NCBI RefSeq assembly: GCF_005405905.1
Contig: NZ_BJHU01000021.1
Span: forward strand, 496,001-560,000
Source of the DNA: Acidovorax sp. NB1
Lineage (GTDB): Bacteria > Pseudomonadota > Gammaproteobacteria > Burkholderiales > Burkholderiaceae_C
Length of the DNA: 64,000 nucleotides
Direction of reading: 5' to 3'
The notes under the pieces were generated by a model. The model did no database searches, was not told where the DNA came from, and saw only the letters and a list, made by a program, of their open reading frames with translations. Positions 7,970-15,291 of the stretch are shown one piece after another. The position numbers and the translations under genes are program-made. Every line of letters begins with the position of its first letter. Position 1 is the stretch's first letter.

Positions 7970-8407
7970 TTACTGGACGCGGATCCAGGTTTGCGTGCGG
8001 CCAAACGGGCCGATCGAACCGCGCACTTCGAGCTTCTTGCCGCCCTCGATGGGTGTCATGCGCAGGGTGTAGTTGCGGCCGTTCTCGGGGTCGAGAATCT
8101 TGCCGCCTTCCCACACTTCTTTGCCGTCGGCCTTTTTGGCGCCACGGATGATCTCCAGCCCGAGAATGGGCTTGCCCTTGCGGTCGTCCGAGCATTCGTC
8201 GCAGACCTCATCGGGCTTGGCGTCCTTGGACAGGCGCTTTTCCAGCGCTCCATTCAGCACGCCGCCGCCAATGTCGCGGATGCGGATTTCGGCCTTGGCC
8301 TCGCCGGTCTTGTCGTCGATGTTGCGCCACAGGCCTTCGGGCGTTGCCTGTGCCCATGCGGGCGCCGCAAACGCTACAAAAACAATAGCTGCTACCGCTT
8401 TATACAT
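7970..8407 (-). CDS. Secreted DUF2147 family protein
   Basis: 145-aa protein with a signal peptide (positive start MYK, hydrophobic core AVAAIVFVAFAAPA, AWA-Q cleavage near residue 20). The mature part matches DUF2147: GLWRNIDDKTGEAKAEIRI, GKPILGLEIIRG, WEGGKILDPENGRNY. DUF2147 proteins are small periplasmic or secreted beta-rich proteins of unknown function, frequently found near fad genes in Comamonadaceae and Burkholderiales. Odd point: codons 1-11 coincide with half of the dispersed GCTATT repeat (8374-8407), so the hydrophobic core of the signal peptide appears repeat-derived. It sits between fadE and fadN in the operon. Confidence 0.8.
   Translation of the reverse strand: MYKAVAAIVFVAFAAPAWAQATPEGLWRNIDDKTGEAKAEIRIRDIGGGVLNGALEKRLSKDAKPDEVCDECSDDRKGKPILGLEIIRGAKKADGKEVWEGGKILDPENGRNYTLRMTPIEGGKKLEVRGSIGPFGRTQTWIRVQ
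8374..8407 (-). repeat. Half copy of GCTATT element encoding a signal peptide
   Basis: Plus-strand CTACAAAAACAATAGCTGCT followed by ACCGCTTTATACATAG aligns with the left half of the 781-840 element (CTATAAAAACAATAGCTACC then AGCGCTTGATGGACAG). It supplies codons 1-11 of the DUF2147 gene. Confidence 0.7.
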
Positions 8408-8451
8408 AGGCGCTCCGTGCCAAAAAAGCTTGAAATCCGCAGATCCACCGG

Positions 8452-10248
8452 TCAGGCCAGGGCCAGATCCGTGTCCATCAGCACCTTGCTGCCCGCACGG
8501 GCCGTGCGCATCAGCGTGACCGTTTCGGGGAACAGCTTGGCGAAGTAGAAGCGCGCGGTCTGCAGCTTGGCGCCGTAGAACGGGTCGGTGTTGCCGGCAG
8601 CGATCTCACGCAGCGCAACCTGTGCCATGCGGGCGAACAGGTAGCCAAACACCAGGTGGCCGGCGACGCGCAGGTAGTCCACGGCAGCGGCGCCCACTTC
8701 GTCGGGGTTCTGCATGCCCTTGAAGCCGATCTCGGTGGTGAACTTGGTCATCTGGTCGCCCAGCATCGCGATGGGGTTGATGAACTCGGCCATCTTCTCG
8801 TTCACGCCTTCTTCTTCCACCAGCTTGCCGATCAGCTTGCCCAGCTTTTTCAGCGTGGCGCCGTTGTTGCCCAGGATCTTGCGGCCCAGCAGGTCCAGCG
8901 ACTGGATGGTGTTGGTGCCTTCATAGATCATGTTGATGCGGTTGTCGCGCACGTACTGCTCCATGCCCCATTCCTTGATGAAGCCGTGGCCGCCGAAGAC
9001 CTGCATGCAGGCGTTGGTGGAGATGTGGCCGTTGTCGGTGATGAAGGCCTTCACGATGGGGGTGAGCAGCGCCACCATCTCTTCGGATTCGGCACGCACC
9101 TTTTCGTCGGGGTGGCTGTGCACCTTGTCCAGCAGCAGCGTGCAGAAGATCTGCAGCGCGCGGCCGCCTTCGGCGTACGCCTTGGCGGTGAGCAGCATCT
9201 TGCGCACGTCGGGGTGCACGATGATGGGGTCGGCGTCCTTGTCCTTGGCCTTCACGCCCGAGAGGCTGCGCATCTGGATGCGGTCCTTGGCATAGGCCAG
9301 GGCGTTCTGGTAGGCCACCTCGGTCAGGCCGAGCGACTGGTTGCCCACGCCCAGGCGGGCGGCGTTCATCATCACGAACATGGCGGCCAGGCCCTTGTTG
9401 GGCTGGCCCACCATGGTGCCGATGGCGCCGTCGATGGCGATCTGTGCCGTGGCGTTGCCGTGGATGCCCATCTTGTGCTCCAGGCCCGTGCAGAAGATGG
9501 GGTTGCGCTCGCCCAGCGAGCCGTCGGCCTTGATGTTGAACTTGGGCACGACGAACAGGCTGATGCCCTTGCTGCCCTTGGGCGCATCGGGCAGGCGGGC
9601 CAGCACCAGGTGCACGATGTTGGCGGTCATGTCGTGCTCGCCGGCGCTGATGAAAATCTTGTTGCCGGTGATCTTGTAGGTGCCGTCGGCCTGGGGTTCG
9701 GCCTTGGTGCGCAGGAGGCCCAGGTCGGTGCCGCAATGGGGTTCGGTCAGGCACATGGTGCCGGTCCACTCGCCGCTGGTCAGCTTGGGCAGGTAGACCT
9801 TCTTTTGCTCGTCGGTGCCGTGGGCGTGCAGGGCTTCGTACGCGCCGTGCGACAGGCCGGGATACATGGTCCAGGCCTGGTTGGCCGAGTTCATCATTTC
9901 GTACAGGCACTGGTTCAGCACGAAGGGCAGGCCCTGGCCGCCGTAGGCGGGGTCGCACGACAGTGCCGCCCAGCCGCCTTCGACGTACTTGGCGTAGGCG
10001 TCCTTGAAGCCCGTGGGGGTCTTCACTTCGTGGGTGGCCTTGTTGAGCACGCAGCCTTCAGTGTCGCCGCTGATGTTCAGCGGGAAGGTCACTTCGGCGG
10101 TGAACTTGCCGGCTTCTTCGAGCACGGCGTTGATGGTGTCCACATCCACCTCGGCGTGGGGCGGCATGGCCTTGAATTCATCGCTGACCTTGAGCACTTC
10201 GTGCATGACGAATTGCATGTCGCGCAGGGGCGGCGTGTACATAGGCAT
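8452..10248 (-). CDS. fadE: Acyl-CoA dehydrogenase, FadE (Bacillus-type) family
   Basis: 598-aa FAD-dependent acyl-CoA dehydrogenase introducing the trans-2 double bond in the first step of beta-oxidation. Recognisable segments are CLTEPHCGTDLG (FAD/substrate region), KIFISAGEHDM, and near the middle QVFGGHGFIKEWGMEQ with the catalytic-glutamate loop ending in YEGTNTIQ. The length near 600, with an extra C-terminal domain, matches the long FadE subgroup rather than 380-aa short-chain enzymes. The start ATG at 10248 has a strong ribosome binding site, AAGGAG, 8 bases upstream. The gene follows the TetR gene by 5 bp, so the two are translationally close and probably one transcript. Confidence 0.92.
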   Translation of the reverse strand: MPMYTPPLRDMQFVMHEVLKVSDEFKAMPPHAEVDVDTINAVLEEAGKFTAEVTFPLNISGDTEGCVLNKATHEVKTPTGFKDAYAKYVEGGWAALSCDPAYGGQGLPFVLNQCLYEMMNSANQAWTMYPGLSHGAYEALHAHGTDEQKKVYLPKLTSGEWTGTMCLTEPHCGTDLGLLRTKAEPQADGTYKITGNKIFISAGEHDMTANIVHLVLARLPDAPKGSKGISLFVVPKFNIKADGSLGERNPIFCTGLEHKMGIHGNATAQIAIDGAIGTMVGQPNKGLAAMFVMMNAARLGVGNQSLGLTEVAYQNALAYAKDRIQMRSLSGVKAKDKDADPIIVHPDVRKMLLTAKAYAEGGRALQIFCTLLLDKVHSHPDEKVRAESEEMVALLTPIVKAFITDNGHISTNACMQVFGGHGFIKEWGMEQYVRDNRINMIYEGTNTIQSLDLLGRKILGNNGATLKKLGKLIGKLVEEEGVNEKMAEFINPIAMLGDQMTKFTTEIGFKGMQNPDEVGAAAVDYLRVAGHLVFGYLFARMAQVALREIAAGNTDPFYGAKLQTARFYFAKLFPETVTLMRTARAGSKVLMDTDLALA

Positions 10249-10253
10249 GGGGT

Positions 10254-10997
10254 TTACTCCTTGGAGGTGGTGGTTTGGTTGAAAACTTTGCGGCGCTTGG
10301 CTGCGGCAGCGGGCGCTGTCGTGGCGGCTGCGCCCGGCATTGCGGCGCTGTAGCGCGCCAGGATGTTGTGAAAGCCTTGCACGGCCCGGCCCATGGAGCC
10401 CGGGGTCTGCAGGAAGCGCGCTTCGTAATGCAGCGCGAGGATGAGGCCGTGGATCTCGAACAGCATCTGCTCGGCATTGGTGTCTGCGCGCAGCTCTTCC
10501 AACACCTTGCACTGCTCGATGGCACGGCGCATGGCAGCGTGCCAGGTCAGCACCGAGCTGGCCAGCGCATCGCGCACGGGGCCGGTGCGGTCATCAAATT
10601 CGACGGCGCCGCTGATGTAGATGCAGCCCGAGTCGATTTCGATGGAGGTGCGCTTCATCCAGTTGTCGAACAGCGCCGACAAACGCGCCACGCCGCGCGG
10701 CGCGGACATGGCGGGGTAGAACACTTCCTGCTCGAAGCGGGTGTGGTATTCGCGGATGACGGAGATCTGCAGCTCTTCGCGCGAGCCAAAATGGGCGAAC
10801 ACGCCCGACTTGCTCATGCCCGTGACATCGGCCAGCGCCCCGATGGACAGGCCCTCCAGCCCGATGTGCGTGGCCAGGCCCAGCGCCGCCTCGACGATGG
10901 CCGCCTTGGTTTGCTGGCCCTTTTGCAAGGCGCGGCCCGTGCTGCTGCGGGTGCGCGGGCTGCGGCTGACCGGGCTGGATTCAGAAGTTACGGGCAT
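10254..10997 (-). CDS. TetR family regulator of the fatty-acid operon
   Basis: 247-aa TetR-type repressor. The N-terminal helix-turn-helix is clear: GQQTKAAIVEAALGLA, then IGALADVTGMSKSGVFAHFG with the YHHF-type end changed to VFAHFGSREEL. The remainder is the ligand-binding helical domain. It is first in the operon and 5 bp ahead of fadE. A perfect 14-bp palindrome lies 14 bp upstream of its start (11011-11024), so autoregulation and control of the whole fad cluster, with an acyl-CoA as inducer, is the likely scheme. The ligand is inferred from the operon content. Confidence 0.87.
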   Translation of the reverse strand: MPVTSESSPVSRSPRTRSSTGRALQKGQQTKAAIVEAALGLATHIGLEGLSIGALADVTGMSKSGVFAHFGSREELQISVIREYHTRFEQEVFYPAMSAPRGVARLSALFDNWMKRTSIEIDSGCIYISGAVEFDDRTGPVRDALASSVLTWHAAMRRAIEQCKVLEELRADTNAEQMLFEIHGLILALHYEARFLQTPGSMGRAVQGFHNILARYSAAMPGAAATTAPAAAAKRRKVFNQTTTSKE

Positions 10998-11010
10998 GCT
11001 GGCAAATAAA

Positions 11011-11024
11011 AACGAACGTTCGTT
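11011..11024. promoter_or_regulatory. Palindromic operator for the fad-operon TetR regulator
   Basis: AACGAACGTTCGTT is a perfect 14-bp palindrome placed 14 bases before the start of the TetR gene. An AGAATA-like -10 element on the minus strand lies immediately upstream of it, with TTGGCC 18 bases further. Position and symmetry fit a TetR dimer site. I saw no second copy elsewhere in the window. Confidence 0.7.
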
Positions 11025-11181
11025 CTATTCTGCAGCAATTTCAGGGCACGGCCAAAACCCCTGGAGAAAATAGGGAGGGTCACCCAAACGCGCGTTGTGG
11101 CGGCACCACCGCGCGGCAGAGCCCCTCGCCCTCTGCCACGCCCGCCCTCAGCCCGCAGACGCGGGCCATAGCAAAAACCCT

Positions 11182-11844
11182 TTACAGGATCAGTGCCAGG
11201 CTGGCATCCAGGTGTTCGGACGGCAGGCGCTTGAAGCCCGAGCGAGCATAGCGCTGCAGCCGCCCCAGCGCAAAGGCCGTGAGCACGCTGGCCGCCACCT
11301 GCGCATCCACCGTGGGCGTGGCCGACGCCGCCGTAGCAGGGCGCAGGCACTGGCGCAGCGTGGATTCGATGCGGTCAAAGAACTGGTTCATGCGCTGCTG
11401 CAGGCGCTCATGCTCGAACACCAGGGCATCGCCCACCATCACCCGCACCATGCCGGGGTTGCGTTCGCCAAACTGCAACAGCAACGCCACGATGCGCGCC
11501 GCCTGGCGCGCACCGACCTCCGGCGCCTGATCGGGGTCGGGCACGTCGCGGCCCGTGATCTGCGCCACGAGGGTGAACACGGTCTGCTCGATGAAGTCGA
11601 TCAGCCCCTCGAACATCTGCGCCTTGCTCGCAAAGTGCCGATACAGCGCGGCCTCGCTCACCGACAGGCGCGCAGCCAGCGCGGCGGTGGTGATGCGCTC
11701 GGCGCCCGGCTGCTCCAGCATCGCAGCCAGGGCTTGCAGAATCTGCACGCGGCGCTCACCCGGCTTGGGTCGCTTGCGCGCGGCGGGGGCATCTCCGGAG
11801 TCATCGGTAGATACAGGCTCGGGCTGGGGCGAGAGTTCGGACAT
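11182..11844 (-). CDS. slmA: Nucleoid occlusion factor SlmA, TetR family
   Basis: 220-aa TetR-fold DNA-binding protein that, in its family, binds chromosomal sites and blocks FtsZ assembly over unsegregated DNA. The sequence shows GERRVQILQALAAMLEQPG, then the HTH ITTAALAARLSVSEAALYRHF with the SlmA-typical SEAALYRHFASKAQMFEGL and IDFIEQTVF. The start ATG at 11844 (MSELSPQ) is chosen by family length; the longer frame to 12036 adds unrelated sequence. Location in the argB neighbourhood is usual for beta-proteobacterial slmA, although here a two-component pair separates them. Confidence 0.88.
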   Translation of the reverse strand: MSELSPQPEPVSTDDSGDAPAARKRPKPGERRVQILQALAAMLEQPGAERITTAALAARLSVSEAALYRHFASKAQMFEGLIDFIEQTVFTLVAQITGRDVPDPDQAPEVGARQAARIVALLLQFGERNPGMVRVMVGDALVFEHERLQQRMNQFFDRIESTLRQCLRPATAASATPTVDAQVAASVLTAFALGRLQRYARSGFKRLPSEHLDASLALIL

Positions 11845-12016
11845 GCGGGACAGGGGCTCCGGTAAGGCCTTGCCCCCTCCCATGCCAGCAGGGCATGCGC
11901 AAGGGTGCGGCAAGGCAGGAAGAATCGTCGCGGCTGGTGCGGTCACCGGCGGTGCAGGCAGGCCACCAGCGCCGGGGGTGCGCTGTCGCCGCACCTGTTT
12001 GCACAAGTCAATCGTG

Positions 12017-12035
12017 TATGGAAATGATTCTCGCA
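12017..12035 (-). promoter_or_regulatory. Possible Fur box upstream of slmA
   Basis: The minus-strand sequence TGCGAGAATCATTTCCATA matches 12 of 19 positions of the classical Fur consensus, including the AATCATT core. It lies about 175 bp before the slmA start, in the gap after the histidine kinase gene. The match is partial and no iron gene is adjacent. Confidence 0.3.
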
Positions 12036-12076
12036 CAGCCCTTTGGGACCCGTTCGCTGCGCCTTGCCAGCACCGG

Positions 12077-13573
12077 CTACAAAGGGAACACCACCGTCAC
12101 CAGCAGCCCACGCCCCTGCGGACCCGCGCCCAGCGTGAGCGCGGCTCGGTGCACGCGGGCGATCTCGTCGGCAATGGCCAGGCCCAGGCCCGTGCCTTCA
12201 CCACCAGCCCCCGGCACGCGATAGAACCGCTGCAGCACCCGGGTGCGCTCGGCCTCGGGCACGCCGGGACCATCGTCTTCGACCTCGACATAGGCACGCG
12301 GGGGGCCGCTGCGGCCCTGGCGCAGTCCACAGCGGATGGTGACAACCCCGCCGGGCGGCGTGTACTTGATAGCGTTGTCCACCAGATTGGACAGCAGCTC
12401 GCGCAGAAGCCAGCCATGGCCGGTCACATGCACCAACTGCACATCCAGCCCCAGGTCCAACCCCTTGCCAGTGGCGGCGTCCAGAAAATTCTCCAGCAGG
12501 GACTCGCACAGGTCCTTCAGATCCACCCGCTGCGGCGGCTGGGCATCCAGGCTGCGCGCATCGGCGCGGGACAACGCCAGCAGCTGGTGCGCCAGCTGCG
12601 AGGTGCGGCGCGTGGCGTTGCGCAGCTTCTCGATCTGATCAACTCCTAAAACAATAGCACCCTGCGTACGATCCTCGCGCGCAAACGGCATTTTTCGATC
12701 AAAGTCCGGGAACGAAACCTGGGGGGGAGCCGCCGCTTTGGCCATCATGGCCCAGGCTTCGACCTGCGCTTGCAGCCCCGCCAGCGGCGTACGCAGCTGG
12801 TGGGCCGCATCGGCCACAAAACGGCGCTGCCCCTCGGCCTGCGCATTGACCAGAGCGAACAGGCGGTTGAGCGAATGCACCAGCGGGCGCACCTCGTCGG
12901 GCGAGGCGGCTTCATCGATGGGGCTCAGGTCGCGCGGCGAGCGGCGCTCCACCGCCTCGGCCAGGCCCACCAGGGGTTTGAACGCCTGCCGCACCGCCCA
13001 GTGGATGGCAAACCCTGCCGCCAGCAGCAGCACCAGGTTGGGCAGCAGCACCCGCAGCAGCAATTGCTGGGCCCATTTCTGGCGCGGGTCGGAGCCGTCA
13101 GCCAGCGCCACCACCAGCTCGCCCGCGCCCGTGCGGCCGCGCTGCACAGCCACCCGGTAGGTCACGCCGCCAAACTCCACGCTGTGGAACTCGGGGGCCA
13201 GCGTGGAGGGCACCGCCCCATGCACCCAGTCGTCCCCCAGCAACAGCCGCCCCGACGTGTCGCGCACGCTATAGGCAGAAAACCCAGCGTTCTGGCGCAG
13301 GAAATCTTCAATGGGTGGCGCCAGCAGCAACAAGGGGGAGGCGTTGTCGCGGATAGGCGGCGCGAGCACCGAGTCGGCCAGCGCGGGCAACAGGCGCACC
13401 AGGCGCTGGTCATGCTGGACGGCTGCTTCATCGGCCGAACGGTAGTCCAGCCACACCCCCACCAGCGCCAGCACACACAGTGGCAGCACCAGCATCAGCA
13501 GCAGCCGGGTCCGCAGGTCGGACGTCATGGCACGCAAACCGGGCCGCTTGGTAGAGGAGTTCCGAAGCAGCAT
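12077..13573 (-). CDS. Sensor histidine kinase, TctE type
   Basis: 498-aa inner-membrane sensor kinase. TM1 is around residues 25-45 (LLLMLVLPLCVLALVG), followed by a periplasmic 2CSK_N-like domain and TM2 (LLPNLVLLLAAGFAIHWAV) ahead of a HAMP linker. The phospho-acceptor is H258 in AHQLRTPLAGLQ. The N box is LLSNLVDNAIKYTPPGG, and the G boxes are DDGPGVPEAER and GEGTGLGLAIADE. Between the two DHp helices there is an extra stretch of about 35 residues (about 275-312: PPQVSFPDFDRK through GAIVLGVDQ). Its end is encoded by the dispersed GCTATT repeat. Partner of the response regulator gene 44 bp upstream. TctE relatives sense tricarboxylates, but no tctABC genes are near, so the signal is unknown. 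Confidence 0.88.
   Translation of the reverse strand: MLLRNSSTKRPGLRAMTSDLRTRLLLMLVLPLCVLALVGVWLDYRSADEAAVQHDQRLVRLLPALADSVLAPPIRDNASPLLLLAPPIEDFLRQNAGFSAYSVRDTSGRLLLGDDWVHGAVPSTLAPEFHSVEFGGVTYRVAVQRGRTGAGELVVALADGSDPRQKWAQQLLLRVLLPNLVLLLAAGFAIHWAVRQAFKPLVGLAEAVERRSPRDLSPIDEAASPDEVRPLVHSLNRLFALVNAQAEGQRRFVADAAHQLRTPLAGLQAQVEAWAMMAKAAAPPQVSFPDFDRKMPFAREDRTQGAIVLGVDQIEKLRNATRRTSQLAHQLLALSRADARSLDAQPPQRVDLKDLCESLLENFLDAATGKGLDLGLDVQLVHVTGHGWLLRELLSNLVDNAIKYTPPGGVVTIRCGLRQGRSGPPRAYVEVEDDGPGVPEAERTRVLQRFYRVPGAGGEGTGLGLAIADEIARVHRAALTLGAGPQGRGLLVTVVFPL
12637..12660 (-). repeat. Repeat half-site inside the kinase gene
   Basis: Minus-strand GTGCTATTGTTTTAGGAGTT resembles the tail of the 56435-56479 element (GCTATTTTTTTAGGAGC) and the 781-840 element. 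It encodes AIVLGV in the loop between DHp helices, in frame. Confidence 0.55.
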
Positions 13574-13617
13574 GGCGGGCGGTCAAGAAAAAGAAAGAAG
13601 CCGGGGCAGTCGCCCCA

Positions 13618-14310
13618 TCAGGGATTCTGGAGTTCCAGCCGGTAGCCAAACCCACGGATCGACCGCAGCGCCACTCCATGGGGCTCCAGCTTGCCGCGCA
13701 GGCGGGAGACATAGACCTCGACCGCGTTGGGCGTGATCTCCTTGTCCCAGCCGGTCAGCGCCTGCAAGAGCTTGTCTTTGCTGGCGGGCTTGGGGGCATT
13801 GATGAGAAGGTATTCGAGCACCGTCCACTCGCGCGGCCCCAGCTCGATCACCTGCTCGCCCGCATCGCTGCGGATGCTGGCGCGGCGGCCAGCCGTGTCC
13901 AGCTCCAGCGGGCCAAAGCTCAGCACCGCCGTGGTGGCCGCCTGCGAGCGGCGCAGCAAGGCCCGCAGGCGCGCCAACAGCTCGGGCAGCTCAAAGGGCT
14001 TGACCATGTAGTCGTCTGCCCCCAGGTCCAGCCCCTGAACGCGGTCATGCAACGCGTCACGTGCCGTGAGGATCAGCACCGGCATGGCCGGGCTGGCCAT
14101 GTCCGGGCGCCGCAAACGGCGCGTCAGCTCCAGCCCATCCATGGCCGGCAAGCCGATGTCGATGATCGCCGCATCGAACGACTCGGTGCGCAGCACCTCC
14201 TCGGCGCGCTCACCGCTGCCCACCCAATCCACGGCATAGCCCGCGTCGGTCAGCCCCAGCTTGATACCGCTGGCCACCATCACATCATCTTCGACCAGGA
14301 GCAAACGCAT
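13618..14310 (-). CDS. Response regulator, OmpR/PhoB (TctD-like) family
   Basis: 230-aa DNA-binding response regulator. The receiver domain (1-115) has the acidic pair EDD at 7-9, the phospho-accepting D51 in IIDIGLP, the conserved Thr in LILTARD and Lys in MVKPFE. The winged-helix domain (about 130-225) shows LGPREWTVLEYLL, VEVYVSRLRGKL and IRGFGYRL. The kinase gene begins 44 bp downstream, so phosphotransfer from it is expected. Target genes are not visible. The argB gene ends 24 bp upstream of its start, on the same strand. Confidence 0.92.
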   Translation of the reverse strand: MRLLLVEDDVMVASGIKLGLTDAGYAVDWVGSGERAEEVLRTESFDAAIIDIGLPAMDGLELTRRLRRPDMASPAMPVLILTARDALHDRVQGLDLGADDYMVKPFELPELLARLRALLRRSQAATTAVLSFGPLELDTAGRRASIRSDAGEQVIELGPREWTVLEYLLINAPKPASKDKLLQALTGWDKEITPNAVEVYVSRLRGKLEPHGVALRSIRGFGYRLELQNP

Positions 14311-14334
14311 GGCGGGCCGCAGGAATATCGGAAA

Positions 14335-15225
14335 TCAGTGCGACCGGATCATCGTGCCGTAGGCCTGCTCGGTCAGGATCTCCAGCAGCATGGCATGTGG
14401 CACCCGGCCATCAATGATGTGCACCGCGTTGACGCCCGCCTTGGCTGCGTCGAGCGCCCCGGCGATCTTGGGCAGCATGCCGCCGGAAATCGTGCCATCG
14501 GCGAACAACTCGTCAATGCGGCGGGCGGTCAGGTCGGTCAGCAGGTTGCCCGCCTTGTCCAAGACACCCGGTGTGTTGGTCAGCAGCACCAGCTTTTCAG
14601 CCTTGAGCACCTCGGCCAGTTTGCTGGCCACCACATCGGCATTGATGTTGTAGCTCTCGTTGTTTTCGCCGAAGCCAATGGGGCTGATCACAGGGATAAA
14701 GGCATCGTCCTGCAGTGCCTTGACCACGCTGGGGTCGATGGAAACGATATCGCCCACCTGGCCCACGTCGTGCTCGATGGCCGGGTTCTTGTTGTCCACC
14801 ATCTTGAGCTTCTGCGCGCGGATCATGCCGCCATCGCGGCCCGTGAGGCCCACGGCCTTGCCGCCCGCCTGATTGATCAGGCCCACGATGTCCTGTTGCA
14901 CTTCGCCAGCCAGCACCCATTCGACCACTTCCATGGTCTCGGCATCCGTCACGCGCATGCCCTGGATGAATTCGCCCTTCTTGCCCAGGCGGTTCAGGGC
15001 CGTCTCGATCTGCGGGCCACCGCCATGCACCACCACCGGATTCATGCCCACCAGCTTGAGCAGCACCACGTCTTCGGCAAAGTCTGCCTGAAGGGCCGGG
15101 TCGGTCATGGCGTTGCCGCCGTACTTGATCACCATGGTCTTGCCATGGAACTTGCGGATATACGGCAGCGCCTGGGCCAGAATTTCAGCCTTGTCGCGCG
15201 GGGCAATCGAAAGAAGGTCGGTCAT
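14335..15225 (-). CDS. argB: Acetylglutamate kinase
   Basis: 296-aa amino-acid kinase family enzyme phosphorylating N-acetyl-L-glutamate, the second step of arginine synthesis. The signature segments are [11 protein letters not shown] (phosphate-binding), VHGGGPQIE (glycine-rich), [18 protein letters not shown] (nucleotide/substrate site) and [18 protein letters not shown] near the C terminus. Normal length for the cyclic-pathway, arginine-inhibited type, including an extended N-terminal helix ([19 protein letters not shown]). It is the first gene of the minus-strand argB / two-component / slmA series. Confidence 0.96.
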   Translation of the reverse strand: MTDLLSIAPRDKAEILAQALPYIRKFHGKTMVIKYGGNAMTDPALQADFAEDVVLLKLVGMNPVVVHGGGPQIETALNRLGKKGEFIQGMRVTDAETMEVVEWVLAGEVQQDIVGLINQAGGKAVGLTGRDGGMIRAQKLKMVDNKNPAIEHDVGQVGDIVSIDPSVVKALQDDAFIPVISPIGFGENNESYNINADVVASKLAEVLKAEKLVLLTNTPGVLDKAGNLLTDLTARRIDELFADGTISGGMLPKIAGALDAAKAGVNAVHIIDGRVPHAMLLEILTEQAYGTMIRSH

Positions 15226-15291
15226 GGGGGCGTGCCATCCGGAAGAAGAAAAAAGTAAGGCTTAAATTGTGCCCCAAGAATCTGAGAAGAC

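Noticed and set aside
5548..8151. An 867-codon open frame on the plus strand opposite fadN, and similar long antisense frames opposite fadE, fadA, glyS and the surface-protein gene
   Set aside because: High-GC genes commonly leave long antisense frames. The translations are His/Gly/Arg-rich and show no domain, while the opposite strand encodes clear enzymes.
11148..11163. GCCCGC-AGAC-GCGGGC hairpin as an slmA terminator
   Set aside because: On the minus strand it is not followed by a T-run. The only T-run in the area precedes it, so it does not fit an intrinsic terminator.
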